From: Bacteroidota bacterium
GTDB lineage: Bacteria > Bacteroidota > Bacteroidia > Chitinophagales > Saprospiraceae
Assembly (NCBI GenBank): GCA_963169455.1
Contig: CAUJDW010000149.1
Coordinates: 1 to 64,000 of the forward strand
Length of the DNA: 64,000 nt
Direction: 5' to 3'
Positions 7,162-15,961 of the stretch are shown here, piece after piece (positions within the stretch are counted from its first letter, which is position 1; each line of letters starts with the position of its first letter). The notes below the pieces were generated by a model. That model was not told the DNA's origin. It searched no databases and was given only the letters and a program-made list of their open reading frames with translations. Both the position numbers and the translations under genes were made by a program.

Positions 7162-9327
7162 TCATTCCATTTTCCCGGCCTCCAGTTCCTTCACCAGCCT
7201 GTCGGTTTTATACACCAGTTTCAGCGCTTCCATCAGCCCCCAGGAGTCGGTGGCGATGGTGCGGTTGGCTTCGGGCAGGAAGGCGTACCCGCCGGCTATG
7301 CTTTCGAGGTTGCCGTCGTGCGCCAGCCCCACCACCTCTCCGCGCTGGTTGATCAGGGCGCTGCCGGAATTGCCGCCGACGATGTCATTGGTGGAAGCAA
7401 AACAGATGGGCACGGAAAGGTCGAGCCCCGGCGGCGGCGTTTTCCAGCGTTCGTGCAGGCCCCAGGGGTAGGAGGCCTGGCCGAAGGAGTAGTACCGGTC
7501 CCATAGCCCGTAGTAGGTCGTTTTGGCGGGGGCGAGGGTGCCGTTGTATTCGTAGCCCAGCACCCGCCCGTCGGAGATGCGCAGCGAACTGGTGGCGTCG
7601 GGCGGCGTGGCGCCTCCGAACAATTCGAAAATGAGGCGCCCCAGGCGCTGGTTCTGCACTTCCAGGGTGTTCTGGGCGCCCTGGAGCACAGGGTTGATTT
7701 CCTCGAGGCGCTTGCGGGAGTGCAGGACAAAGCGGATGTAGGGGTCATCGGAGCTCAGTATGGCGTCCGGCCCCTCCTCCAGCAACGCCTTTAGCCGCTC
7801 CGGGCTGGCGACGGTGGATTTTTCCATAATAAAATTCGCTGCGCCCTGGCCCATATAGCCGCCGTAGGCCATTTTGAGCAGTTCGGAATCCTTGCCGGCC
7901 ACCTTGCCGAGGAAGTTGGCGTGGGCGGCAATCAGCAGTTTTTCGAACGCTATGTCAGCGAATTCCGCCCTGAGCCCCGCTTTGGTTTCCTCCAGGCTCT
8001 CCGGCTGAAAGTCGTCTTCCCGCTGGTTTTCCGGCAATTTCATCTGCTCGGCGTAGTCCACCAGGTCCTGAGCCAGCTTGAGGTGGGCGGGGCGCCCGAA
8101 GCCTAAAATGAAATTGGCCCGAAACGCTGTGCCGTACTTTCTGAGGCTGTCCACAGCTTCATCTGTTTTCTTCCAGAGCTCACCGTACTCTTTCTGAAGT
8201 TTTTCATCCTCCTCCAGCTTTTTCCTGAGCACTTCTTCAAAATCCTTCTTTTTTGCCATGAGATAGGGGTCATTCAGAGCGAGGTTGAGGCCCGCATAGA
8301 CCTTGCGGGTATTGGCCACGCTGAGCAACTGGCTCAGCAGTTCGGCTTCCCGTTCGGGGTGGGAGCGGAAATACTGGTAATAGGCCTGGTACAGTTCGTT
8401 GAACAGGTTGAGGATGCCGGGGTTGCGGATGTCGCGGTAGTATTCGAGTTCGGAGTAGGAGAGGAGGCGGTCGGTATTTCCCGGGCGGCCGATGACGAAG
8501 ACGGGTTCGCCGTCGGCGGCGCCTTTCCGGCTCCACTGGAAAAAGTGGGGGCTCTGCACCGGCTGGCCATTCTCGTCGTAGGCGCGCAGAAAGGCAAAGT
8601 CCAGCTCGTAGCGCGGATAGGTGAAGTTGTCCCAGTCCCAGCCGGTGGCGGTGATTTGCACGTCGGGCGCCATCACGAGGCGCAGGTCGTTGTAGCGGCG
8701 GTAGGTGTGCAGCGAGAATTTGCCGCCGTTGTAGAGGGTGATCACCCGGCAGTGGAAGCCTTCTTTACACCCTTTTGCGATTTCCCCGATCTTCTGGTCT
8801 CTGAGCTTGATTTTCTCATCATCCGTCTGGCCCGCCGCCATAGCAGCGTGGACTTCGGCCGTGACATCCCGGATTTCCACGAGCTGGTCGGCGAAGATGC
8901 CTGGGAAGGGGCGTTCATCGCTCTGGCTGGTGGCGTAGAAGCCGTCCCGCTGGATGTTCTCGCCTTCCTGCTGGATGCGCGGAAGCGCACCCCGGATGCA
9001 GTGGTGGTTGGTCATGATCAGGCCGTTTTCCGATACGAAGGAGGCGGAGCAGCCCGTAGAGAATTCCAGGGCAGACAAGCGGACGTCCTCCAGCCATTCC
9101 TCTGCCGGGCGGAAATCGTAGCGCGCTTCGAACCTGTCAAGCGGAACGGCGTCGAAGGTCCACATGGAGCCGAAATCCTCCGGAGAATAGGTGGTTTCCT
9201 CGATTTTCAAAGGCTCGTAGATGCTTCGCTGTGCGTTCAGGGTGGTTATGGCGCAAATCAGCAGAGCCCCCGAAAACAGGGCGGCCGCAGCCCGACAGGG
9301 GCGAAGGGTGGGTAAGTCCGGGTGCAT
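7162..9327 (-). CDS. S46 family dipeptidyl-peptidase (DPP7/DPP11-like)
   Basis: This 721-residue secreted serine peptidase is of the length usual for family S46. It has a signal peptide (residues 1 to about 32) and a chymotrypsin-like catalytic fold with an inserted helical domain. The triad is visible as His109 (TNHHC), Asp243 (YELDF) and Ser654 (GGNSGSA). Family members remove dipeptides from peptide N-termini in the periplasm of amino-acid-fermenting or peptide-scavenging Bacteroidota. The position 18 residues after the nucleophile is glycine (Gly672, in HDGN), as in DPP7 with broad or hydrophobic preference, rather than the arginine that gives DPP11 its Asp/Glu preference; this is an inference by alignment by eye. 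It is convergent with the SPFH gene. Confidence 0.92.
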   Translation of the reverse strand: MHPDLPTLRPCRAAAALFSGALLICAITTLNAQRSIYEPLKIEETTYSPEDFGSMWTFDAVPLDRFEARYDFRPAEEWLEDVRLSALEFSTGCSASFVSENGLIMTNHHCIRGALPRIQQEGENIQRDGFYATSQSDERPFPGIFADQLVEIRDVTAEVHAAMAAGQTDDEKIKLRDQKIGEIAKGCKEGFHCRVITLYNGGKFSLHTYRRYNDLRLVMAPDVQITATGWDWDNFTYPRYELDFAFLRAYDENGQPVQSPHFFQWSRKGAADGEPVFVIGRPGNTDRLLSYSELEYYRDIRNPGILNLFNELYQAYYQYFRSHPEREAELLSQLLSVANTRKVYAGLNLALNDPYLMAKKKDFEEVLRKKLEEDEKLQKEYGELWKKTDEAVDSLRKYGTAFRANFILGFGRPAHLKLAQDLVDYAEQMKLPENQREDDFQPESLEETKAGLRAEFADIAFEKLLIAAHANFLGKVAGKDSELLKMAYGGYMGQGAANFIMEKSTVASPERLKALLEEGPDAILSSDDPYIRFVLHSRKRLEEINPVLQGAQNTLEVQNQRLGRLIFELFGGATPPDATSSLRISDGRVLGYEYNGTLAPAKTTYYGLWDRYYSFGQASYPWGLHERWKTPPPGLDLSVPICFASTNDIVGGNSGSALINQRGEVVGLAHDGNLESIAGGYAFLPEANRTIATDSWGLMEALKLVYKTDRLVKELEAGKME

Positions 9328-9382
9328 GGTATTCGTTTTTGGTTAGCAGGCGGTAAGATAATAAATATTGCGGAGCCCGGAT

Positions 9383-10237
9383 TCAATAGGCTGCCCCCAT
9401 TTCTTCCAATACCGCAGCCAAAGGGCGGGGTGCGTAGCCCAGGCCATAGGCCTTTTCACTGCTGAGGCTCACATCCGCGGGCCGGGGTGCAGGCATGGGT
9501 AGATCGGCCTGCCTGCCGGGCAGCACCAGCCGCTCGTCGAGGCCGAACCCCCTGGCGATGGCCCGGCCCAGTTCGAAGCGGGACAGGGCCTCCCTGCCGC
9601 CGAGGTGAAAGATGCCGGAGGCGCCTTTGTCGAGCAACAACAAGATTCCCAACGCCACGTCTCCGGCGTAGGCGGGCGTCCGGTATTCGTCGGCAAAAGC
9701 AGTGATGGGCATGCCCTGCCGCATTTGTTCCACCCAGTGCCGCAGAAAGCCGCTCCAGCCGTAGAGCAGCGGCAGGCGCGCGATCACTGCGCCGGGATGG
9801 GCCAGCAGAACGCCCTGTTCCGCCCCGGCTTTATGCCGCCCGTAGGTGCAGATCGGGGAGGGCGCCCAGTCCTCCCCGTATGGAGCCTGCTGCCCGTCAA
9901 ACACCAGGTCGGTGGATGTGAAAAGGAAGGGGATGCCGGCCTCCCGGCAGTAGGCCGCCAGCCAAACCGGCGATTGCACATTGATGGCCTGGGAATCGGC
10001 AGGATGCAACTCGCACCAGTTGGGATTGGATGCAGCAGCCAGGTGTATGATGGCGCCGGGAGCCATTTCGGACACCTGGTTCAAAGTGGCTCCTTTGTCG
10101 GACAGGTCCAGTTGGATGGCCGGGAAGGGCGGCTCCGTCCGGGAATAGACGCCTGTGAAGGGCCGCCCCTGCTCCTGTAGCAGGCGGGCCAGGTGAAGGC
10201 CGAGAAAGCCGGATGCGCCGGTGAGGAGGATGGGCAT
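9383..10237 (-). CDS. RmlD-like NAD(P)-dependent sugar epimerase/reductase
   Basis: This 284-residue extended short-chain dehydrogenase resembles dTDP-4-dehydrorhamnose reductase (RmlD). It has the nucleotide-binding motif GASGFLG (7-13), the TSTDLVFDG strand typical of RmlD-like proteins and the catalytic YGRHK (Tyr132, Lys136). Substrate is not determinable; no other dTDP-rhamnose genes are adjacent, so it may act on another nucleotide sugar or as a general reductase. An array of 8-bp repeats begins 15 bp before its start codon. Confidence 0.82.
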   Translation of the reverse strand: MPILLTGASGFLGLHLARLLQEQGRPFTGVYSRTEPPFPAIQLDLSDKGATLNQVSEMAPGAIIHLAAASNPNWCELHPADSQAINVQSPVWLAAYCREAGIPFLFTSTDLVFDGQQAPYGEDWAPSPICTYGRHKAGAEQGVLLAHPGAVIARLPLLYGWSGFLRHWVEQMRQGMPITAFADEYRTPAYAGDVALGILLLLDKGASGIFHLGGREALSRFELGRAIARGFGLDERLVLPGRQADLPMPAPRPADVSLSSEKAYGLGYAPRPLAAVLEEMGAAY

Positions 10238-10252
10238 GGAGGGGGTATATGG

Positions 10253-10332
10253 TTATATTGCTATATTGCTATATTGTTATATTGCTATATTGTTATATTG
10301 TTATATTGCTATATTGTTATATTGCTATATTG
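10253..10332. repeat. 8-bp tandem repeat array (YTATATTG)x10
   Basis: Ten uninterrupted copies of an 8-bp unit, CTATATTG or TTATATTG, fill 80 bp directly upstream of the minus-strand RmlD-like gene, ending 15 bp from its ATG. Such arrays are prone to slipped-strand change and here would alter promoter or leader spacing rather than the reading frame. Confidence 0.9.
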
Positions 10333-10355
10333 TTGTTTGTGAGGGAGTTATTTGT

Positions 10356-10619
10356 TTAAGATGAGCCGCTTTCCAGCATATCCTGAGGCACTTTGGGTAA
10401 AAGGCTGCAGTTGCCGTCTTCCCGGCAAAGCTTCAGGCCATTGGGGATGGCGGCAGGGGCGCCTGTTTCGGAAAAAATGGCCAGCGACCCCTGTACTGTC
10501 AGAGATGAGGCGCAATCGCCCAACAGGCGGATGCTGAGCTGGCCGCCCCGGTAAACCGGCTGCAGGAAAGCTGCCTGGAGGCAAATGCAAAGGAAAATGG
10601 TAGTCAGTACTGTTGTCAT
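10356..10619 (-). CDS. Small secreted protein of unknown function
   Basis: An 87-residue reading frame with a plausible signal peptide (residues 1 to about 20, MTTVLTTIFLCICLQAAFLQ) and a short mature part with Cys36, Cys65 and Cys70. No family is recognised. Support comes only from the leader and the absence of any other gene in the gap; a short basal region with no homology evidence could be non-coding. An overlapping frame to 10704 lacks such features. Confidence 0.45.
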   Translation of the reverse strand: MTTVLTTIFLCICLQAAFLQPVYRGGQLSIRLLGDCASSLTVQGSLAIFSETGAPAAIPNGLKLCREDGNCSLLPKVPQDMLESGSS

Positions 10620-10681
10620 AGCCAGCTTGTTTTTGATTGGAAAAATTACATTTCAATTTAATTCTTTTCCGGATAACCTGA

Positions 10682-10726
10682 AACCTGCAACTTTTAACCT
10701 GCAACTTTTAACCTGCAACTTGCATA
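10682..10726. repeat. 15-bp tandem repeat x3
   Basis: Three consecutive copies of AACCTGCAACTTTTA (the last one diverging at its end) lie about 35 bp upstream of the -7 element assigned to the BatA-like gene. The role, if any, is unknown. Confidence 0.75.
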
Positions 10727-10760
10727 CCATTCCTATGTTTTCCCATGACTCGAAAATATT

Positions 10761-10768
10761 TACCTTTG
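10761..10768 (+). promoter_or_regulatory. -7 element of the BatA/vWA gene promoter
   Basis: TACCTTTG matches the Bacteroidota -7 consensus TAnnTTTG, 67 bp before the ATG. The T-rich TTTT at 10738-10741, 19 bp upstream, is a weak match to the -33 box TTTG. Confidence 0.55.
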
Positions 10769-10835
10769 CCAGCCGTCAGGCAACTTTTCCAATGGTAGGT
10801 AGTTATTCCAATTAGGCCGCAACCTGAATAAACTT

Positions 10836-12869
10836 ATGCAGTTTCTGTTCCCGACTTTCCTTTTTGCAATGGCCGCGCTGGCCATTCCCATCATTATCCA
10901 CCTGTTCTATTTCCGGAGGTTTAAAAAGGTATATTTTACCAATGTGCGCTTCCTGAAAGAGGTCAAGGAGGAAACCAGCGCCAGGTCGAGGCTGCGCAAC
11001 CTGCTGGTGTTGCTCATGAGGCTGGGGGCAGTGGCTTTCCTGGTGCTGGCATTTGCCCAGCCCTTCATCCCGGCCAAAGACGCGGAGGTGAAAAAAGGCA
11101 ATAAAGCGGTCAGCATATTTATCGACAACTCCTTCAGCATGCAGGCGCTGAGCCAGGATGTGCCGCTGATCGACAAGGCAAAACAACGGGCCCGGGAAGC
11201 CGTGGAAGCTTATGCACCGGATGATGAGTTCCAGATACTGACGAATGATTTCGAGGGGCGCCACCAACGGCTCGTCGGCCGCGATGACGCGCTGGCCCTC
11301 ATCGATGAGGTGAAAGTTTCGCCCGCCGTCCGGGAGCTTTCACAGGTGCTGGCCCGCCAGAAACAGGCGCTCAACACGGCAGGGACGGCCAACCACCTGG
11401 CCTATGTCATTTCCGATTTTCAGCGCAATATTACCGATATCGCCAATTTTGCCGATTCTACACTCGAACTCAACCTCATTCCCCTCCAGGCCGTGCAGGA
11501 GCGCAACATCAGCGTGGACTCTGCCTGGTTCATCGCTCCGGTGCCCATGGCCGGGCAGGCCAACCCTATCGTGGTAAAAGTGCGCAACCTCACCGAAGAG
11601 GATGCGGAAAACATCAGGCTGACCATCCGATACGGAGAGGAAACCAAGCCTGTGGGCACTTTGTCGATCCCCGCCGGCGCCTCGGTGCTGGACACGGCCA
11701 ACATTCCCATCCAGCGCACCGGCTGGCACGAAGCCGAACTGGCCATCACGGATTATCCCGTTCAGTTCGACGACAGGTACTTCGTCGCTTTCAACGTCAA
11801 AGAGGAAATCAACGTGCTGTCTATCAACGAGTCACAGCCGAACCGCTACCTGGCATCGGCCTTCGCCGGCATGGCCAATTTCAAACTGACGAACCTGCTG
11901 AGCCAGGGGCTCGATTATTCGCAGTTCTCGAATTATGAGCTCATCATCGCCAATGAGCTGGCAAATATTTCCTCGGGCCTGGCTTTTGAACTGAAGCAAT
12001 ACGTGGAAAACGGAGGCAACCTCCTGGTATTCCCCTCCCGAAACGCCAATATAGCGTCTTACCGCAGCTTCCTGTCGGCATTCCCGGCCAATGAACTACA
12101 GCGCTTCGAGGAACAGGCCCGCAACGTCGGCGACGTCAATACCGAGGAGTTCGTCTTCAGCGATGTTTTTGAGAATAAAAGCGCCAACCTCAAACTGCCC
12201 GCCACTACCGGCAACTTCCGGCTGACCGAATACGGCAACCGCCGGGAAGAGCGCCTGCTCACCTACCGCGATGGCGGCGCCTACCTGGCCAAATACCGCA
12301 TCGGCGAGGGCCAGGTGTACCTGTGCGCCGCTCCGCTGGACGAAAACTTCAACAACCTGGTGCGCAATGGCGAAATATTCATCCCCATGCTCTACAAAAT
12401 GGCTATTTCGGCCGGGCAGGGCCAGCGCGTCGCCTATACGATCGGCCGTGATGAGACGATCACCGCCCGCCACCTGGCTACCAGCTCGGATATCGTTTAC
12501 AAGCTGCAGGGGCAGGCCGAAGAGTTCATTCCCGAACAGCGCATCATCGGCTCCAAAGTGTTCCTCAATGTGAATAACCAGGTGCAGGAAGCCGGCTATT
12601 ACACGCTTTTCCTCAACCGGGATAATCCGCTGGGCAAGTACGCCTTCAACTACGACCGAAAGGAATCCATCCTGGAATACTATACCCCCGGCGCGCTCGC
12701 CGAATTCGCCGGCCCGCTCGCCAACGTGATCGACGTGTCCGACAACGCCCTGCTGACGGCCCAGATCGAGGAACAAAGCCAGGGCATAAGCCTGTGGCGG
12801 TGGTGCCTCATCCTGGCTCTTCTTTTCCTCGGCGCTGAAGTGCTGTTGCTCCGGTTCTGGCGAACGTAG
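10836..12869 (+). CDS. BatA/vWA domain membrane protein
   Basis: This 677-residue protein begins with the BatA (aerotolerance regulator N-terminal) module: a hydrophobic start FLFPTFLFAMAALAIPII, a short basic FRRFKKVYFTNVRFL stretch and a second transmembrane helix (about 55-75). A von Willebrand A-like domain follows, with a MIDAS-like DNSFS (97-101) in place of canonical DxSxS. A long periplasmic region and a C-terminal transmembrane helix (about 650-672) complete it. Bacteroidota carry single-gene versions of this architecture with unknown role, possibly linked to the MoxR/Bat system, but no MoxR ATPase is adjacent. The start matches the leader and a promoter element 67 bp upstream. Confidence 0.85.
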   Translation: MQFLFPTFLFAMAALAIPIIIHLFYFRRFKKVYFTNVRFLKEVKEETSARSRLRNLLVLLMRLGAVAFLVLAFAQPFIPAKDAEVKKGNKAVSIFIDNSFSMQALSQDVPLIDKAKQRAREAVEAYAPDDEFQILTNDFEGRHQRLVGRDDALALIDEVKVSPAVRELSQVLARQKQALNTAGTANHLAYVISDFQRNITDIANFADSTLELNLIPLQAVQERNISVDSAWFIAPVPMAGQANPIVVKVRNLTEEDAENIRLTIRYGEETKPVGTLSIPAGASVLDTANIPIQRTGWHEAELAITDYPVQFDDRYFVAFNVKEEINVLSINESQPNRYLASAFAGMANFKLTNLLSQGLDYSQFSNYELIIANELANISSGLAFELKQYVENGGNLLVFPSRNANIASYRSFLSAFPANELQRFEEQARNVGDVNTEEFVFSDVFENKSANLKLPATTGNFRLTEYGNRREERLLTYRDGGAYLAKYRIGEGQVYLCAAPLDENFNNLVRNGEIFIPMLYKMAISAGQGQRVAYTIGRDETITARHLATSSDIVYKLQGQAEEFIPEQRIIGSKVFLNVNNQVQEAGYYTLFLNRDNPLGKYAFNYDRKESILEYYTPGALAEFAGPLANVIDVSDNALLTAQIEEQSQGISLWRWCLILALLFLGAEVLLLRFWRT

Positions 12870-12926
12870 GTAGTATGCCAGGACTGTAGGCGCTCCGTAA
12901 AGGCCCGGACAGGAGCAATGGGCTAC

Positions 12927-15683
12927 TTATCTTTTCACCATGCGTGTGACAAACAGGCCGGCGCCGTCCGCTTGCCGGCATTCCAGCAGGTATAGCCCGC
13001 CGGGGACGGCATAGAGGCTCAGTATTGCCTCATCATCCTGCATGTGCGCCTGCTCTTCCAGCACAACCCTGCCGTTGACATCGATGAGCCGGAAAATGGC
13101 CTGCCCGCTGTAGGGCCCCCGGACGAATACCTGGCCTGCCGTGGGGTTGGGGAATATTTCCCATTGAGGGGCATTCGGGTTTTGGCTGGCCACGAGCCCC
13201 TCGTCCACCATGCCGTTGCAGTTGTTGTCCAGGCTGTCCGCCACCTCTTCGGCATCGGGGTGGATATCGGGGTTGAGGTCGTCGCAATCCAGGTTGTTCG
13301 CCGCGAAACCTTCCGGCAGGCTGGCCAGGCAGGTATCCAGGGTTGCTCCGGCGTCGCCGAAGGAGTCGCCGTCGAGGTCGGCGAAGTAAGTGAATATTTC
13401 GATGCCGTCATCGGCCAGCCCGTTGCAGTCGTTGTCGATGCCGTCGCATACTTCCGCCATATCGGGATTGATCTCCGGCAATCCGTCGTTGCAATCCAGG
13501 CTGTTGGCTACGAAACCCGCGGGAGGCCAGCCCAGGCAGGTATCCAGGGCCGCTTCGGCGTCGCCGAAGGAGTCGCCGTCGAGGTCGGCGAAGTAGGTGA
13601 ATATTTCGATGCCGTCATCGGCCAGCCCGTTGCAGTCGTTGTCGATGCCGTCGCAGCTTTCCGGGGCATCGGGATGGATAGCCGGGTTCTGGTCATCGCA
13701 GTCTTCGTAGCTGTAGAAGCCGTCCATGTCCGCATCCTGGTAAAAATAGCGCTCCGCGAAGTGAAAGGCATCCACGCCCACCACCTGCCCCAGGCGCCGG
13801 CCGGGGATGTCGTCGGCCGGGGGATGGATTCCGCCCCAGATTCGGGACAGGCTGGTCTGGTCGGAAGCGTCCTGGTAAGTGGCCCACTGGAGGGTAAAAC
13901 TAACGCTGGGGCCTTCTTCAAAGACGAGAAACTCGTTCTGCGTTACCGGAAATTCGCCCATGCCGCCCGGAAAGAAGGGGTCGCCGGTCAGCAGGGCCAA
14001 AACCTCGGCGGCGGTCCGGGAAAAGGTGGAATGCCCGGAAACATAACCGGCGAAGGGCGGCGTGACGAATGTCGGACGCTGGTAAGGCCACCAGTTTTCG
14101 GCCAGTATCCAACCTACTCCGGCTATGCTCGTTTCCGGGTCGGAGATATAATCCGGCCCTCGCCAGGCGTAGAGTTTGATTTTGCCGACATGGATATTGG
14201 CAAATCCCGCCAGCGGGTCGCCGGGCAATACCAGTTCGACATAACCGGGAACCAGCGGCAATCCGTTGGGATGGTAGGACGGCAGGTTGGGGTCGGAGCT
14301 TTGCCCCAGCCCGGCCAGATAACGGATGGAGGAAATAGGCCGGGTGTAGTCATACCAGCCCTTGATGCCCCAGGCGGTGATGGCGGCGTCGTGCATGGCG
14401 CCGCCGAGGGTGAAATATGCCTTGACGTCCCACTCCAGATCGTCCAGCACCTCGCCCCGGCCGTTAAAGCGCTTCACCAGTTCGGGGTGGTCGTTGACGT
14501 AGTTCAGGATGGTGAACCAATGCCCGGGCGGGGTCTCTGAATCCGGGCCGTCGGCCCAGAATTCGGCCAGCGCGCGGGCGTAATCGGCCCGGGGAACCAG
14601 CTGTGGCTCGTACGGCTGGCCGGTATGGGGGTTGATATCCCAGCCCGTGCCGATATCGCCGCCTTCCAGGTCCTTGTAGAAATCGCGCAGGGCGGTAATG
14701 CTTTCCGGAAGGCTCTGGATATTGCCGATGGAGCCCGGCGAGATGTCCCACATCACGCCGTCGGCGGGGTCGAGGTGGGAAGACCACAGGGCCACCAGCA
14801 GGAAGTTCCACTTGTATTCTTCCGACAGGCCGCCGCCGTCGACGACATCCAGGTAGGGTGGAGGCCCCGGGTCGTGGTAAACCCAGTACAAATCGCCATC
14901 CCGTTCGTAGATGTCCAGGTCATCGGGCTGCAGGGAGAAAGGCGTTACGCGGCCCCATTCCGGGCTCTGGAATGGCGGGCTGCCGCCGGGTATGACGTTG
15001 CCGCTCTGGTCGATAAAAACGTCGAAGCTCAGAGGTTGCCAGCGGTTGGGGTTGATGATGAATGGGTTGCCGGAAATTTCCGGCGCCAGAGGTGGGTTGA
15101 CAGGCTGGTAGTACTGATTGGCAAAATTGAAAGCCTCGTTGGAGCCGTCCTGCTGTCCGAAAAAGACAACGCAGGTGGCGATGTAATTGCCCAAAGCCGC
15201 CGGATTGCCCGTGGAATAGTTGCCGGATGTAAAGGAGGGGTTGTACCCCAGTTCGGCAAACAGGCTGTCAATCAGGGCTTTCGTCTCGGCAAAGCCAGGG
15301 GAGTTCTGAAAGCGGAAACCCAGCAGGCGGTAGGCCGCGTAGCTCATGGCCATTTCCCGGGCGGCCTGCACATCGGCCGGAGGGGGGACGCCGTCAAAGG
15401 CGCAGGTGTACCCGCCTACTGTTTTGCCCAAAAGGAAGGTCTCGGCTTCGTCGTCATAAACCGCCCAGGCGTCATACATCGCCACGGAGATGTGGAAGAG
15501 GTTGCGGGCATGGACCGGCGGCCGTGCGAAGTCGTTGCGGATGGCCTGAAGCAGGGCTTCGTTCCACATCCGGGCAACCGAATGTTCCTGGCTTTGGGCA
15601 GTGGGAAGGATCGCTGAGAAGGCGAATGCAAAAACGAGCAGGCTCCTCAGGCAAATGGGTTTAAAAAACAGTGGGCTCTTCAT
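12927..15683 (-). CDS. Secreted vanadium-haloperoxidase-type protein with MopE-like repeats and T9SS sorting domain
   Basis: This 918-residue exported protein has a signal peptide (1 to about 31) and a phosphatase/vanadium haloperoxidase (PAP2-like) helical domain. The vanadate- or phosphate-binding residues are visible: Lys441 and Arg448 (KGWYDYTRP), the SGHS loop with His551, and Arg/His620 in RIWGGIHPPADD. After it come three MopE-like calcium/metal motif repeats (DCDD-x-NP-x-IHPDA...DGIDNDCNGLADDG), then a type IX sorting domain (about 845-918, WEIFPNPT... to MVKR). It is predicted to be a cell-surface or secreted haloperoxidase or acid phosphatase; which cannot be decided here. It is convergent with the BatA-like gene and divergent from none. 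Confidence 0.88.
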   Translation of the reverse strand: MKSPLFFKPICLRSLLVFAFAFSAILPTAQSQEHSVARMWNEALLQAIRNDFARPPVHARNLFHISVAMYDAWAVYDDEAETFLLGKTVGGYTCAFDGVPPPADVQAAREMAMSYAAYRLLGFRFQNSPGFAETKALIDSLFAELGYNPSFTSGNYSTGNPAALGNYIATCVVFFGQQDGSNEAFNFANQYYQPVNPPLAPEISGNPFIINPNRWQPLSFDVFIDQSGNVIPGGSPPFQSPEWGRVTPFSLQPDDLDIYERDGDLYWVYHDPGPPPYLDVVDGGGLSEEYKWNFLLVALWSSHLDPADGVMWDISPGSIGNIQSLPESITALRDFYKDLEGGDIGTGWDINPHTGQPYEPQLVPRADYARALAEFWADGPDSETPPGHWFTILNYVNDHPELVKRFNGRGEVLDDLEWDVKAYFTLGGAMHDAAITAWGIKGWYDYTRPISSIRYLAGLGQSSDPNLPSYHPNGLPLVPGYVELVLPGDPLAGFANIHVGKIKLYAWRGPDYISDPETSIAGVGWILAENWWPYQRPTFVTPPFAGYVSGHSTFSRTAAEVLALLTGDPFFPGGMGEFPVTQNEFLVFEEGPSVSFTLQWATYQDASDQTSLSRIWGGIHPPADDIPGRRLGQVVGVDAFHFAERYFYQDADMDGFYSYEDCDDQNPAIHPDAPESCDGIDNDCNGLADDGIEIFTYFADLDGDSFGDAEAALDTCLGWPPAGFVANSLDCNDGLPEINPDMAEVCDGIDNDCNGLADDGIEIFTYFADLDGDSFGDAGATLDTCLASLPEGFAANNLDCDDLNPDIHPDAEEVADSLDNNCNGMVDEGLVASQNPNAPQWEIFPNPTAGQVFVRGPYSGQAIFRLIDVNGRVVLEEQAHMQDDEAILSLYAVPGGLYLLECRQADGAGLFVTRMVKR
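13325..13654 (-). repeat. Intragenic near-identical direct repeat (207-bp period)
   Basis: Segments 13325-13447 and 13532-13654 inside the haloperoxidase gene are almost identical at the DNA level over about 123 bp, offset by 207 bp (69 codons). They encode successive MopE-like repeats, which points to recent duplication or gene conversion within the gene. Confidence 0.8.
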
Positions 15684-15910
15684 TGGGTGTCGGTTTCAGG
15701 GCGATGGATCAGGCTTTGAAAGCGCCCTGGATTCGGAAAAAACAACCCCGGGGTGATGTCGGATAAGGGTTGTCATTCAGCGGAAAAGGGTGAGTAAATT
15801 TAAGGGAACAATCCCGAAAAAAAACAGATGATCGGAAATTATATGGAAAAAAGTATTTTTCTCCTGCCGGTTGTTATTTTTTAAGATAGTGTGTCCATAT
15901 TAGCCTGCCA

Positions 15911-15951
15911 CATGGCGCGTAGCCAAACTGCCTGCCGGAGCTTACGCGCCA
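15911..15951. other. Perfect-stem hairpin downstream of tex
   Basis: An 11-bp inverted repeat (CATGGCGCGTA at 15911-15921 with its complement near 15943-15953) lies between the end of tex and the haloperoxidase start. A T-run follows it on the plus strand only, where no gene precedes it, so for tex (minus strand) it would lack a U-tract. It may still be a terminator or processing site. Confidence 0.4.
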
Positions 15952-15961
15952 TGGCATTTTT

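Noticed and set aside
10253-10332. CRISPR or minisatellite origin of replication
   Set aside because: It is a short 8-bp slippage array with no DnaA boxes or dnaA/dnaN genes nearby.
13044-14540. Long open frame on the plus strand, antisense to the haloperoxidase gene
   Set aside because: Composition follows the opposite gene, with no domain or leader. The minus-strand gene has clear catalytic motifs and a signal peptide.
15911-15953. Classical terminator for tex
   Set aside because: The stem is good, but the T-run is on the opposite strand from tex, so it is reported only as a hairpin.
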